Position numbers and translations under genes: made by a program. Positions 36,148 through 44,257 of a stretch of 64,000 bases of DNA are shown piece after piece. The first letter of the stretch is position 1, and each line of letters starts with the position of its first letter. The stretch lies in assembly GCF_014268755.2 (NCBI RefSeq), contig NZ_CP077093.1, forward strand, positions 1,724,001 to 1,788,000. Reading direction: 5' to 3'. The stretch is from Pseudomonas vanderleydeniana (GTDB lineage Bacteria > Pseudomonadota > Gammaproteobacteria > Pseudomonadales > Pseudomonadaceae). Under the pieces are notes generated by a model. It was not told where the DNA came from. It worked only from the letters and a program-made list of their open reading frames with translations, and ran no database searches.

Positions 36148-36264
36148 TCGCCAGCAAGCGGAGCGCCGCCCGGCCGTCTCCCACAGGTTTCGCGTCGAGC
36201 ACCTCTCTTGTGTACGACGCAGAATCTGTGGGAGACGGCCGGGCGGCGCTCCGCTTGCTGGCGA
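36148..36264. repeat. Large perfect inverted repeat (39-base arms)
   Basis: Arms at 36148-36186 and 36226-36264 are exact inverse complements (starting TCGCCAGCAAGCGGAGCGCC) around a 39-base loop. It sits between convergent genes and may act as a terminator or mRNA-protecting hairpin. A single similar arm occurs near 50183. Confidence 0.85.
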
Positions 36265-36290
36265 CAGCTGTCGACCATTTTGCAGCGACC

Positions 36291-37181
36291 CTACGGATTA
36301 GCCCGCTGCGCCGCCTGGCCGACCAGCCACTCCCGCAGTTCGTGCAGCGCCGCCGAGCCCTCCGAGCGCTTTGGATACGTCAGGTAGTAGGCCTGCCCGG
36401 TACGCACCCGCAATTCGAACGGCATCATCAGCCGCCCGGCACTCAGGTCCTCGCCGATCAACGCCCAGTCACCAATGGCCACGCCCGTACCCTGGGAGGC
36501 CAGGGACATCGCCAGATCCATGGTTTCCAGATGCTGGCCCTGGCCGATATTGCCCAGGCGGACGCCGGCCGCGTCGAGCCAGGTCTGCCAGTCCTGCTGG
36601 TCCAGGGTGGGGTGCAGCAGCGTGTGATGTTCCAGGTCGACGATCTGCTCCAGCGCGACCGCGCCCTGTTTCAACTGTGGCGAACAGACGGGCGTCAGTT
36701 GTTCGTCGAACAGGTGGTGGGCGGTTGTTGCCGGCCCTGGCGGGGCGCCATAGATCACCGCCACATCGAAGTCCTCGCGACGGAAATCGACCCCGTGCTG
36801 CAGGCTGGTGGTCAACTCCACCGGTACGTCCGGACGTTCCTTGCGCCATTGCAGCAGGCGCGGCAGCAGCCAGCGGATCATGCAGATCGGTGCCTTGAGT
36901 TTCAGCGCCGGGTGCTGGGCCCCCACCTGTTCCACCGCGTCTTCGATCTGCCGGAACACTTCCTGTATTCGCGGAAACAGCTCGCGCCCCTGCGGCGTCA
37001 GGCTCAGGCCGCGGGCCTGGCGCTGGAACAGCGCATAGCCCAGGTGCTGCTCCAGGCCGGCGATCTGTCGACTCACGGCGCCCTGGGTGATGTGCAACTG
37101 CTCGGCCGCCCGGGTGAAGTTGCAGCACTGGGCGGTGATCAGAAAAGTATGCAGCGCCGGCAAGGGTGGAAGGCGTTTCAT
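36291..37181 (-). CDS. LysR-family regulator, GcvA-like
   Basis: This is a 296-residue LysR regulator of the GcvA-type subgroup. The N-terminus MKRLPPLPALHTFLITAQCC leads into the helix-turn-helix (FTRAAEQLHITQGAVSRQIA), followed by the effector domain. The start at 37181 gives the subgroup's usual beginning; an ATG five codons upstream is an alternative with a weak ribosome site. It is divergent from the decarboxylase-dehydrogenase operon and is the best candidate for its regulator. The binding site was not defined. Confidence 0.88.
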   Translation of the reverse strand: MKRLPPLPALHTFLITAQCCNFTRAAEQLHITQGAVSRQIAGLEQHLGYALFQRQARGLSLTPQGRELFPRIQEVFRQIEDAVEQVGAQHPALKLKAPICMIRWLLPRLLQWRKERPDVPVELTTSLQHGVDFRREDFDVAVIYGAPPGPATTAHHLFDEQLTPVCSPQLKQGAVALEQIVDLEHHTLLHPTLDQQDWQTWLDAAGVRLGNIGQGQHLETMDLAMSLASQGTGVAIGDWALIGEDLSAGRLMMPFELRVRTGQAYYLTYPKRSEGSAALHELREWLVGQAAQRANP

Positions 37182-37320
37182 GGCGAACTCAGGCATGACG
37201 ACAGGACATGGCTAGTATGACTATTTTTGCGTTGTGCCCGCCATCGCCCAGACGCTCCAATAACGTCACTGCCGGGGCCTGCACCGCCGCGGCCAAGACG
37301 AACAGGAAGGGTGGAAAGCG

Positions 37321-38958
37321 ATGGCGACGTGCGGCGAAGTGTTGGTCAAGTTACTGGAAGGCTACGGGGTCGAGCAGGTGTTCGGCATTCCCGGCGTGCA
37401 TACCGTGGAGCTGTATCGCGGCCTGGCCGCGTCGCGCATCGAGCACATCACCCCGCGCCATGAGCAGGGCGCCGGCTTCATGGCCGACGGGTATGCACGC
37501 ACCAGCGGCAAGCCCGGGGTCTGCTTCATCATCACCGGTCCCGGCATGACCAACATCACCACCGCCATGGGCCAGGCCTATGCCGACTCGATCCCGATGC
37601 TGGTGATCTCCAGCGTGCAGTCGCGCAGCCAACTGGGCGGCGGGCGCGGCAAGCTCCATGAGCTGCCGAACCAGAGCAGCCTGGTGGCCGGCGTGGCGGC
37701 GTTTTCCCATACCCTGATGTCGGCGGCGGAGTTGCCTGCCGTGCTGGCCCGGGCATTCGCCCTGTTCCAGGCCGGACGGCCGCGTCCGGTGCATATCGAG
37801 ATCCCGCTGGATGTACTGGTGGAAAATGCCGACGCCCTGCTCGGCAGCCAGCCGGTGAGCATTGCCCGGGCTGGCGCTGCGCCGGCTGCCGTGGCGCAGA
37901 TGGCTGAACTGCTGGCAAGCGCCAGGCGCCCGCTGATTCTCGCCGGGGGTGGTGCCATCGACGCGGCGCCTGAGCTGACCCGGCTCGCCGAGCGCCTTGA
38001 CGCGCCGGTGGCCCTGACCATCAACGCCAAGGGCATGCTGCCGGGCGAGCATCCGCTATTGATCGGCTCGACCCAATCCCTGGTTGCCACCCGTGCCCTG
38101 GTGGCCGAGGCCGATGTGGTGCTGGCGGTCGGGACCGAACTGGCGGAAACCGACTATGACATCACCTTCGCCGGTGGCTTCGAGATTCCCGGCACCCTGT
38201 TGCGTATCGACATCGATCCGGACCAGACCGTGCGCAACTACCCGCCCCGGGTTGCCCTGGTATCCGACTCGCAGGTGGCGGCCCAGGCATTGCTCGGCGC
38301 ACTCGAAGGTCGCAACCTGGCCGCTCGTCGTGACGACTGGGGCCATCGACGTGCCGCCGCCCTGCGGGCCGAACTCGACCGCCAGTGGGATGCACCGACC
38401 CGTGCCCAGACCCGTTTCCTGGAAACCATTCTCGAGGTGCTGCCGGATGCGGTGCTGGTGGGGGATTCGACCCAGCCGGTGTACACCGGCAACCTGACCT
38501 TGAACCCGCGGCAGGCGCGGCGCTGGTTCAACGCCTCGACCGGCTACGGCACCCTCGGTTACGCCCTGCCGGCGGCGATCGGTGCCTGGCTCGGACGGGC
38601 CTCCCGGCGCGACGAGCGCGGCGCGGTGGTCTGCCTGATCGGTGACGGCGGCCTGCAATTCACCCTGCCGGAACTGGCCAGTGCGGTCGAGGCGAGCACC
38701 CCGGTCATCGTCCTGTTGTGGAATAACCAGGGTTACGAAGAGATCAAGAAATACATGGTCAACCGCGCCATCACCCCGGTGGGCGTGGATATCCATACCC
38801 CGGATTTTGTCGCGGTCGCCAAGGGCCTGGGTTGTGCCGCCGAGGCCACCAGCACCGAGCAAGGCCTGCGCAGCGCCTTGCGGGCCGCGGCGGCGCGTCC
38901 GGGGCCGACACTGATTGAAGTCGACCAGGCTCTCTGGATGAAAGGAATGGTGGTGTGA
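37321..38958 (+). CDS. ThDP-dependent 2-oxoacid decarboxylase, AruI-like
   Basis: This is a 545-residue thiamine-diphosphate enzyme of the acetolactate-synthase superfamily. The first domain carries the catalytic glutamate in RHEQGAGFMADGYAR. The FIITGPGMTN stretch and a middle domain follow, then the ThDP/Mg motif GDGGLQFTLPELASAVEAST through LLWNNQGYEEI. The opening (VFGIPGVHTVELYRGL) and length most resemble AruI, the 5-guanidino-2-oxopentanoate (2-ketoarginine) decarboxylase. The usual partner aminotransferase aruH is absent here, so the substrate may differ. It is coupled to an aldehyde dehydrogenase that would oxidise its product. Confidence 0.78.
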   Translation: MATCGEVLVKLLEGYGVEQVFGIPGVHTVELYRGLAASRIEHITPRHEQGAGFMADGYARTSGKPGVCFIITGPGMTNITTAMGQAYADSIPMLVISSVQSRSQLGGGRGKLHELPNQSSLVAGVAAFSHTLMSAAELPAVLARAFALFQAGRPRPVHIEIPLDVLVENADALLGSQPVSIARAGAAPAAVAQMAELLASARRPLILAGGGAIDAAPELTRLAERLDAPVALTINAKGMLPGEHPLLIGSTQSLVATRALVAEADVVLAVGTELAETDYDITFAGGFEIPGTLLRIDIDPDQTVRNYPPRVALVSDSQVAAQALLGALEGRNLAARRDDWGHRRAAALRAELDRQWDAPTRAQTRFLETILEVLPDAVLVGDSTQPVYTGNLTLNPRQARRWFNASTGYGTLGYALPAAIGAWLGRASRRDERGAVVCLIGDGGLQFTLPELASAVEASTPVIVLLWNNQGYEEIKKYMVNRAITPVGVDIHTPDFVAVAKGLGCAAEATSTEQGLRSALRAAAARPGPTLIEVDQALWMKGMVV

Positions 38959-40406
38959 TGAAAGCGCAAATGAATCAGGACGGCCTCTACATCGACGGCC
39001 AATGGCGTTCCGGCAGCGAGCAGCTGCGGGTGATCAATCCGGCCACCGAGGCGCTGCTCGGTAGCGTTTCCGGTGGTGATGAACACGCCGTCGGGCAGGC
39101 GGTAACGGCAGCGGTGCGAGCCTTTCCGGGCTGGTCGGCGAGCAGTGGTGCCGAACGGGGCGTGGTGCTGCGGCGGATTGCCGAAGGGGTACGCGAGCGC
39201 CGGGAGGCACTGATCCAGCTGCAATCGACCAACAACGGCAAGCCGCTGTTCGAGGCGGCCATCGACGTCGATGACGTGATTGCCACCTTCGAGTACTACG
39301 CCGGTTTGGCCGAAGGCCTGGAGGAACGCCAGGATCAGGACGTGGCACTGCCCAGCGATGACTTCGCCGCCCGCGTGCGCCGCGAGCCCTGTGGCGTGGT
39401 CGGGTTGATCGTGCCGTGGAATTTCCCGATGGTCACCACCGCCTGGAAGCTCGCGCCGGCCCTGGCCGCCGGTTGCTGCGTGGTGCTCAAACCGTCGGAG
39501 GTGACGCCGTTGCCCGAGCTGGAACTGGCTGCGATCATCGCCGATAGCGGCTTGCCGGCCGGGGTGTTCAACCTCGTCTGCGGCACCGGGCTGGCGGTGG
39601 GGGCTCCGCTGTCGGCCGACCCGCGGGTGGCGAAGATTTCCTTTACCGGCAGCAATGCGGTAGGTGTCCAGGTCATGCAGCGGGCGGCGGAAACCATCAA
39701 GGGCGTCAGCCTGGAGTTGGGCGGCAAGTCTTCCCTGCTGGTCATGGCCGACGCCGACCTCGACCTGGCGGTGGAAGTCGCCAGTGGCGGTGCGTTCTTC
39801 AATGCCGGGCAGATGTGCTCGGCAACCAGCCGCGTGCTGGTCGCCGACGAGATCGCCGACGAATTCCTGCAGCGCCTGAAGGCACGGGCCGAGGCCATTC
39901 GCGTGGCCGATCCGTTCGACCCCGAGGTGGAGATGGGGGCGCTGGTCAATCAGGCGCAGTACCAGCGGGTGCTGGGGCATATCGATCGTGGCCTGAGCAG
40001 CGGTGCCCGGCTGGTCTGCGGTGGTAGCCGGCCAGCGGCGCTGTCGCGTGGTTATTTCCTGCAGCCGACGGTGTTCACTGAAGTGCCGCTGGACAGCGCA
40101 TTGTGGCGTGAGGAGATTTTCGGGCCGGTGGTCTGCGTACGCAGTTTCGCCAGCGAGGCCGAGGCGATCGCCCTGGCCAACGACAGTGAATTCGGCCTGG
40201 TGGCGAGTGTCGTCACCACCGATGGCGAGGCGGCGGACCGTATTGCCAATGCCTTGCAGGCGGGCCTGGTGTGGATCAATGCACCGCAGGTGATCTTCCC
40301 GCAGACCGCGTGGGGCGGCTACAAAAAGAGCAGCCTGGGCCGCGAGCTCGGGCCTTGGGGCCTGCAGGCGTTCCAGGAGATCAAGCACGTGGTGCGGGCC
40401 CGCTGA
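38958..40406 (+). CDS. NAD(P)-dependent aldehyde dehydrogenase
   Basis: This is a 482-residue aldehyde dehydrogenase. The cofactor fold includes VGLIVPWNFPMVTTAWKLA and FTGSNAVG, the catalytic glutamate is in SLELGGKSS, and the catalytic cysteine is in FFNAGQMCSATSR. The C-terminal GGYKKSSLGRELG is typical of betaine- and guanidinobutyraldehyde-type enzymes. The ATG overlaps the decarboxylase stop by one base (TGATG), so the two enzymes form a decarboxylation-oxidation pair. A GTG one codon upstream is an alternative start. The likely substrate is the aldehyde made by the preceding enzyme. Confidence 0.9.
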   Translation: MKAQMNQDGLYIDGQWRSGSEQLRVINPATEALLGSVSGGDEHAVGQAVTAAVRAFPGWSASSGAERGVVLRRIAEGVRERREALIQLQSTNNGKPLFEAAIDVDDVIATFEYYAGLAEGLEERQDQDVALPSDDFAARVRREPCGVVGLIVPWNFPMVTTAWKLAPALAAGCCVVLKPSEVTPLPELELAAIIADSGLPAGVFNLVCGTGLAVGAPLSADPRVAKISFTGSNAVGVQVMQRAAETIKGVSLELGGKSSLLVMADADLDLAVEVASGGAFFNAGQMCSATSRVLVADEIADEFLQRLKARAEAIRVADPFDPEVEMGALVNQAQYQRVLGHIDRGLSSGARLVCGGSRPAALSRGYFLQPTVFTEVPLDSALWREEIFGPVVCVRSFASEAEAIALANDSEFGLVASVVTTDGEAADRIANALQAGLVWINAPQVIFPQTAWGGYKKSSLGRELGPWGLQAFQEIKHVVRAR

Positions 40407-40419
40407 ATTCGGTGCCCCG

Positions 40420-40511
40420 TTCGCGGATGAATCCGGCTCCCACAAGGGATCGCGCCGGACACACATTTTGTGTGCCGCACGGACCTTGTGGGAGCCGGAT
40501 TCATCCGCGAA
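40420..40511. repeat. REP-type hairpin (28-base arms)
   Basis: Perfect arms TTCGCGGATGAATCCGGCTC... at 40420-40447 and the complement at 40484-40511 flank a 36-base loop. It belongs to the CGCGGAT-AAATCC-CTCCCAC type also seen at 58106-58244. It lies between convergent genes. Confidence 0.85.
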
Positions 40512-40555
40512 AGCGCCAGCGAGAGCGCCGCATCAAATCCGGATAATCGAGTATT

Positions 40556-41485
40556 TCAAACGCTTTGGCGCAAGCGCGCCAGATCCCTCAGCGGTGGGGC
40601 GCCGAACAGCCGGCTGTATTCGCGGCTGAACTGCGACGGGCTCTCGTAGCCGACCCGATAACCTGCCGCCGAGGCATCCAGCCCTTCGGCGAGCATCAGT
40701 CGCCGCGCTTCCTGCAGACGCAACTGTTTCTGGTATTGCAGCGGACTCATGGCGGTCATCGCCTTGAAGCGGTGGTGCAACGTGGAAACGCTCAGGTTGA
40801 CCTCCCGCGCCAGGTCGTCGATACGCAGAGGTTGCTCGAAGTTGCCGTTCAGCCACTTGATCGCCTGGTTCACCCGATGCCCCTGGCTGTTGGCGATGGC
40901 GATCTCGTAAAGGCGATGGCCCTGCGGGCTGCGTAGCAGCCGATAGAGGATTTCCCGGCGCACCAGCGGTGCGAGCATGGGAATGTCCTTGGGCGCATCG
41001 AGCAGCCGTGCCAGACGCAGCAGGGCGTCGAACATATGAGTATCCACACGCTCTACGTACAGGCCCAGGCCTGTCGGCCGGCTGGGCACACCCAGGGGGC
41101 CGGCCTCGGCGATCAATGCACTGATTTCGTTCGGTTCGATATCCAGTCGCAACGACAGGATCGGCGATTCGGGCGAGACATTCACCACCCGTCCGGCGAG
41201 GGGCATCGACACCGAGACCACCAGATAATGCAGCGGGTCGTAGATGAAATGGCCGTCGCCCAGGCGTACTTCCTTGCGGCCCTGGGCCATGATGCACAGG
41301 GCCGGCTGCGCCAGCACGGGGGCGAAATCGTAGGGATGGCTGTGGCGTCCCAGTACCAGCGAGCCGACGGCGGTCTGGTAGTTGCCGTCCTCGGCGGCAT
41401 GGCGGCGAATGATATCGGCCAGTTCCAGACGCTGCTTTTCCATCTCCGGGGGGATCGGCTCTTGCGGAAGTTCGGACAGTGGCAT
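40556..41485 (-). CDS. AraC-family transcriptional regulator
   Basis: This is a 309-residue AraC-family regulator with the AraC_N-type sensor domain (about residues 30-190, including HPYDFAPVLAQPALCIMAQG) and a C-terminal double helix-turn-helix (LRIDDLAREVNLSVSTLHHR ... YRVGYESPSQFSREYSRLFG). AGGGGG lies eight bases before the ATG at 41485. It stands alone between the aldehyde dehydrogenase end and the monooxygenase-fold gene, which is divergent. The target is unknown. Confidence 0.88.
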   Translation of the reverse strand: MPLSELPQEPIPPEMEKQRLELADIIRRHAAEDGNYQTAVGSLVLGRHSHPYDFAPVLAQPALCIMAQGRKEVRLGDGHFIYDPLHYLVVSVSMPLAGRVVNVSPESPILSLRLDIEPNEISALIAEAGPLGVPSRPTGLGLYVERVDTHMFDALLRLARLLDAPKDIPMLAPLVRREILYRLLRSPQGHRLYEIAIANSQGHRVNQAIKWLNGNFEQPLRIDDLAREVNLSVSTLHHRFKAMTAMSPLQYQKQLRLQEARRLMLAEGLDASAAGYRVGYESPSQFSREYSRLFGAPPLRDLARLRQSV

Positions 41486-41824
41486 GCAGGATCCCCCTCG
41501 TGAAAGACGAGACATAGCTTAAGTTTGGGCAAGGAGGATCGCCAGCCGGATCCTGCGCAATTCTTGCCTGATCCTGCCTTGGGCTCATATGACAGGCGGA
41601 TGACTGCCCGGACCGGGGGCTGTGCTTGCTTAAAACTCCGGATCACCGTGCAAGCCGCCGCTCGGCTGCCGTACGGCAGGGGCAGGACGCGCCGGCAGGA
41701 TTGTGCAATAAGCCGACAGGAATCGACTAACGGGTGCTCGCCGGGGCCACTAATCTATGCTCCTGTCGCCGTCATCCCCGCGGTCGATGGTGTCAGCACA
41801 ACATTCCTTTCGGGAGAGCCGCGC

Positions 41825-42190
41825 ATGTCCAAGCATATCCCTGTCAGTCACATGGCCTTCGTTCGCGCACGCCCGGGGCGCTCCGCCGAGCTGGGCGCAC
41901 GTCTGAGCAGCCTGATCGAACCTTCCCGCCAGGCAGCCGGCTGCCTGCAGTTCTCCCTGCAGCATTCGCTGGCCGATGCCGATCTCTGGCTGGTGTCCGG
42001 TTTCTGGGTCAACCAGTCGGCAATGACTGCCTATTTCAATACCCCGGCCATGCAGGTGTTCGGTGAGCTGGTGCAGGAGCTCGTGGTCGACAGCCTGGAT
42101 TTCCATACGTTCAGCGAGGTGTCCGCTGCCCGTGCCCAGTGCGAATATCACCTGTCCAGTGCAGGTTCCCTGCAACGCTTGGCCAGCTGA
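41825..42190 (+). CDS. Antibiotic-biosynthesis-monooxygenase (ABM) fold protein
   Basis: This is a 121-residue ferredoxin-like ABM-domain protein. The opening VSHMAFVRARPGRSAELGAR and the strand GCLQFSLQHSLADADLWLVS with FWVNQSAMTAYF fit the domain pattern. Such small proteins are monooxygenases or quinone-handling enzymes. GGGAGAG precedes the ATG. A longer open frame upstream lacks a ribosome site. It is divergent from the AraC regulator, which may control it. No substrate is indicated. Confidence 0.82.
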   Translation: MSKHIPVSHMAFVRARPGRSAELGARLSSLIEPSRQAAGCLQFSLQHSLADADLWLVSGFWVNQSAMTAYFNTPAMQVFGELVQELVVDSLDFHTFSEVSAARAQCEYHLSSAGSLQRLAS

Positions 42191-42229
42191 TTTAGAATGC
42201 CGGCCGATCAATTGGCCGGGATGACAGGC

Positions 42230-42460
42230 ATGGCACGTAGAGAGTTTGCACAGTTCGAAGCAGTTTCAGCAGCCGTTCGCGGCGAAGCCGGTTACAACGC
42301 GGCGATTGCGGTAAAGGCCCTGGGTGGTTTCGAGCCACCGCGTTTTCATAAGATCCTTGCAGACCAGACATTCAAGACCGCCCTCGAGGCCGACCAGGCC
42401 GCCGAGCAGGAGTTGGCGCGGCTGAGCGACGTCGACGCCGAGGGCGAGTTGTCCTGGTGA
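42230..42460 (+). CDS. Small conserved hypothetical protein
   Basis: This 76-residue protein is rich in Ala and Glu with predicted helices throughout (FAQFEAVSAAVRGEAGYNAA, then ALEADQAAEQELARLSD). It has no signal peptide or motif. The start at 42230 is chosen over codons nine and thirty-three bases upstream because it lies just after a GGGATGACAGG stretch. It follows the ABM gene by about 40 bases. No function is recognised. Confidence 0.6.
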   Translation: MARREFAQFEAVSAAVRGEAGYNAAIAVKALGGFEPPRFHKILADQTFKTALEADQAAEQELARLSDVDAEGELSW

Positions 42461-42489
42461 TGCTCAGGCTCCGCCAGTGATCAGCCTGA

Positions 42490-43110
42490 TCACTGTGGAC
42501 GATACATCTTGAACAGCGCCTCCGGGCCCAACTGGAAGTAGTCCGCCGGGCCACCGCCACGCAGGATCGGTTCGGCGGCGGCCGTATCATAGATCCCATC
42601 CTTGAGCAGATGCCGGGCGATATGCACCGCAACCACTTCGCCCAGGATCAGCCAGCTGGGTACCAGGGCCTGGTCGGCGCGTTGCAGTTGAATGATCTGG
42701 GTGACCTTGCACTCGAAGGACACCGGGCTTTCCTGTACCCGCGGCACACGGATGACCCGGGAGGCGATGGGCGTGAGGCCGGCCAACTGGAACTCGTCGA
42801 CCTCGGGCGGCACGGCCGCGCAGCTCTGGTTCATCGCTTCGGCCAGCGGACGGGTGGCGAGGTTCCAGGCGAACTCGCCGGTCTGTTCGATGTTGTTCAG
42901 GCTGTCTTTGCGGCCGACGCTGGAGAAGCCGATGATCGGCGGAATGTAGTTGAAGGCGTTGAAGAAGCTGTAGGGGGCCAGGTTCAGGCGGCCCTCGGCA
43001 TCCTGTGAGGAAATCCAGCCGATGGGGCGTGGGCCGACGATGGCGTTGAACGGGTCGTGGGGCAGCCCGTGGCCGTTGGCGGGTTCGTAGTAGTGGATAT
43101 CGTCAGGCAT
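42490..43110 (-). CDS. Flavin reductase-like (FMN-binding split-barrel) protein
   Basis: This is a 206-residue split-barrel flavoprotein. The opening segment (PFNAIVGPRPIGWISSQDAE) and RLNLAPYSFFNAFNYIPPII are signatures of the flavin-reductase-like family, followed by GEFAWNLATRPLAEAMN. The start at 43110 yields this N-terminus; a longer frame runs into the downstream REPIN and is rejected. It may supply reduced flavin or act directly. Its promoter is close to the repeat array at 43219. Confidence 0.85.
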   Translation of the reverse strand: MPDDIHYYEPANGHGLPHDPFNAIVGPRPIGWISSQDAEGRLNLAPYSFFNAFNYIPPIIGFSSVGRKDSLNNIEQTGEFAWNLATRPLAEAMNQSCAAVPPEVDEFQLAGLTPIASRVIRVPRVQESPVSFECKVTQIIQLQRADQALVPSWLILGEVVAVHIARHLLKDGIYDTAAAEPILRGGGPADYFQLGPEALFKMYRPQ

Positions 43111-43218
43111 GGTTCGCGGGTTCCGCAGGGGTATCGGGGGATCGCTAGTGTGCTTTGCGTGGCGGATAAAGGCGATAGGGCGTTTGCGTGGTGCCCTCCG
43201 ATGCTGGGCATATCGCCG

Positions 43219-43348
43219 GTGGCGAGCGGGCTTGCCCACGTTCGACCGCGACGCGGTCGCAATCTGGTCATGCAGGGTTACCTGGCGGACCGCGGAGTCG
43301 GTCGTTGGGGCCGCTGCGCAGCCCAGCGGGGGCAAGCCCCCTCGCCAC
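43219..43348. repeat. REPIN copy B1
   Basis: This 130-base REP doublet has GTGGCGAGCGGGCTTGCCC at one end and GGGGGCAAGCCCCCTCGCCAC at the other, with an internal CGACCGCGACGCGGTCG palindrome. It is the first of four copies. Confidence 0.88.
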
Positions 43349-43418
43349 CTCGGATTTCCTGTCCTCCAGAAATGACTAAGCCCGGCCTGAGCCGGGCTGT
43401 GATGCCATCTGGAAAGCC

Positions 43419-43498
43419 TTAGCTGATTGCAGCGGCACCAGGAGTCTTGTCGTAACCGTCGGAGGCTACCGCGTTGGCGCCTGGGGTCTTGTCGTAGC
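43419..43498 (-). pseudogene. Fragment 1 of the repeat-protein gene 3' end
   Basis: This encodes the last about 25 codons of the 14-residue-repeat protein (...YDKTPGANAVASDGYDKT... to the stop, TAA here) without a start. It is part of a roughly 293-base duplicated unit. Confidence 0.8.
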
Positions 43499-43511
43499 TG
43501 GGCACATCCCG

Positions 43512-43641
43512 GTGGCGAGCGGGCTTGCCCGCGTTCGACCGCGACGCGGTCGCAATCTGGTCATGCGGGGTTACCTGGCGGACCGCGGAGTCGGTCGTTG
43601 GGGCCGCTGCGCAGCCCAGCGGGGGCAAGCCCCCTCGCCAC
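43512..43641. repeat. REPIN copy B2
   Basis: This is a 130-base copy nearly identical to B1, 293 bases further on. Confidence 0.88.
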
Positions 43642-43712
43642 CTCGGATTTCCTGTCCTCCAGAAATGACTAAGCCCGGCCTAAAGCCGGGCTGTGATGCC
43701 ATCTGGAAAGCC

Positions 43713-43792
43713 TCAGCTGATTGCAGCGGCACCAGGAGTCTTGTCGTAACCGTCGGAGGCTACCGCGTTGGCGCCTGGGGTCTTGTCGTAGC
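43713..43792 (-). pseudogene. Fragment 2 of the repeat-protein gene 3' end
   Basis: This is a second copy of the terminal coding segment, 294 bases from the first, again ending at a stop codon (TGA) and lacking a start. Confidence 0.8.
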
Positions 43793-43805
43793 TGGGTACA
43801 TCCCG

Positions 43806-43935
43806 GTGGCGAGCGGGCTTGCCCGCGTTCGACCGCGACGCGGTCGCAATCTGGTCATGCAGGGTTACCTGGCGGACCGCGGAGTCGGTCGTTGGGGCCG
43901 CTGCGCAGCCCAGCGGGGGCAAGCCCCCTCGCCAC
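43806..43935. repeat. REPIN copy B3
   Basis: This is a third 130-base copy, 294 bases after B2. Confidence 0.88.
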
Positions 43936-44006
43936 CTCGGATTTCCTGTCCTCCAGAAATGACTAAGCCCGGCCTAAAGCCGGGCTGTGATGCCATCTGG
44001 AAAGCC

Positions 44007-44043
44007 TCAGCTGATTGCAGCGGCACCAGGAGTCTTGTCGTAG
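44007..44043 (-). pseudogene. Fragment 3 of the repeat-protein gene 3' end (short)
   Basis: This copy keeps only the last unit of the coding repeat (YDKTPGAAAIS plus stop). It has lost one 42-base repeat relative to fragments 1 and 2, so this duplication unit is about 252 bases. Confidence 0.75.
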
Positions 44044-44057
44044 CTGGGCACATCCCG

Positions 44058-44187
44058 GTGGCGAGCGGGCTTGCCCGCGTTCGACCGCGACGCGGTCGCA
44101 ATCTGGTCATGCGGGGTTACCTGGCGGACCGCGGAGTCGGTCGTTGGGGCCGCTGCGCAGCCCAGCGGGGGCAAGCCCCCTCGCCAC
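44058..44187. repeat. REPIN copy B4
   Basis: This fourth 130-base copy lies next to the intact gene. A hairpin AGCCCGGC...GCCGGGCT (44218-44237) separates it from the stop codon, as in the other units (43379, 43672 and 43966). Confidence 0.88.
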
Positions 44188-44257
44188 CTCGGATTTCCTG
44201 TCCTCCAGAAATGACTAAGCCCGGCCTGAGCCGGGCTGTGATGCCATCTGGAAAGCC

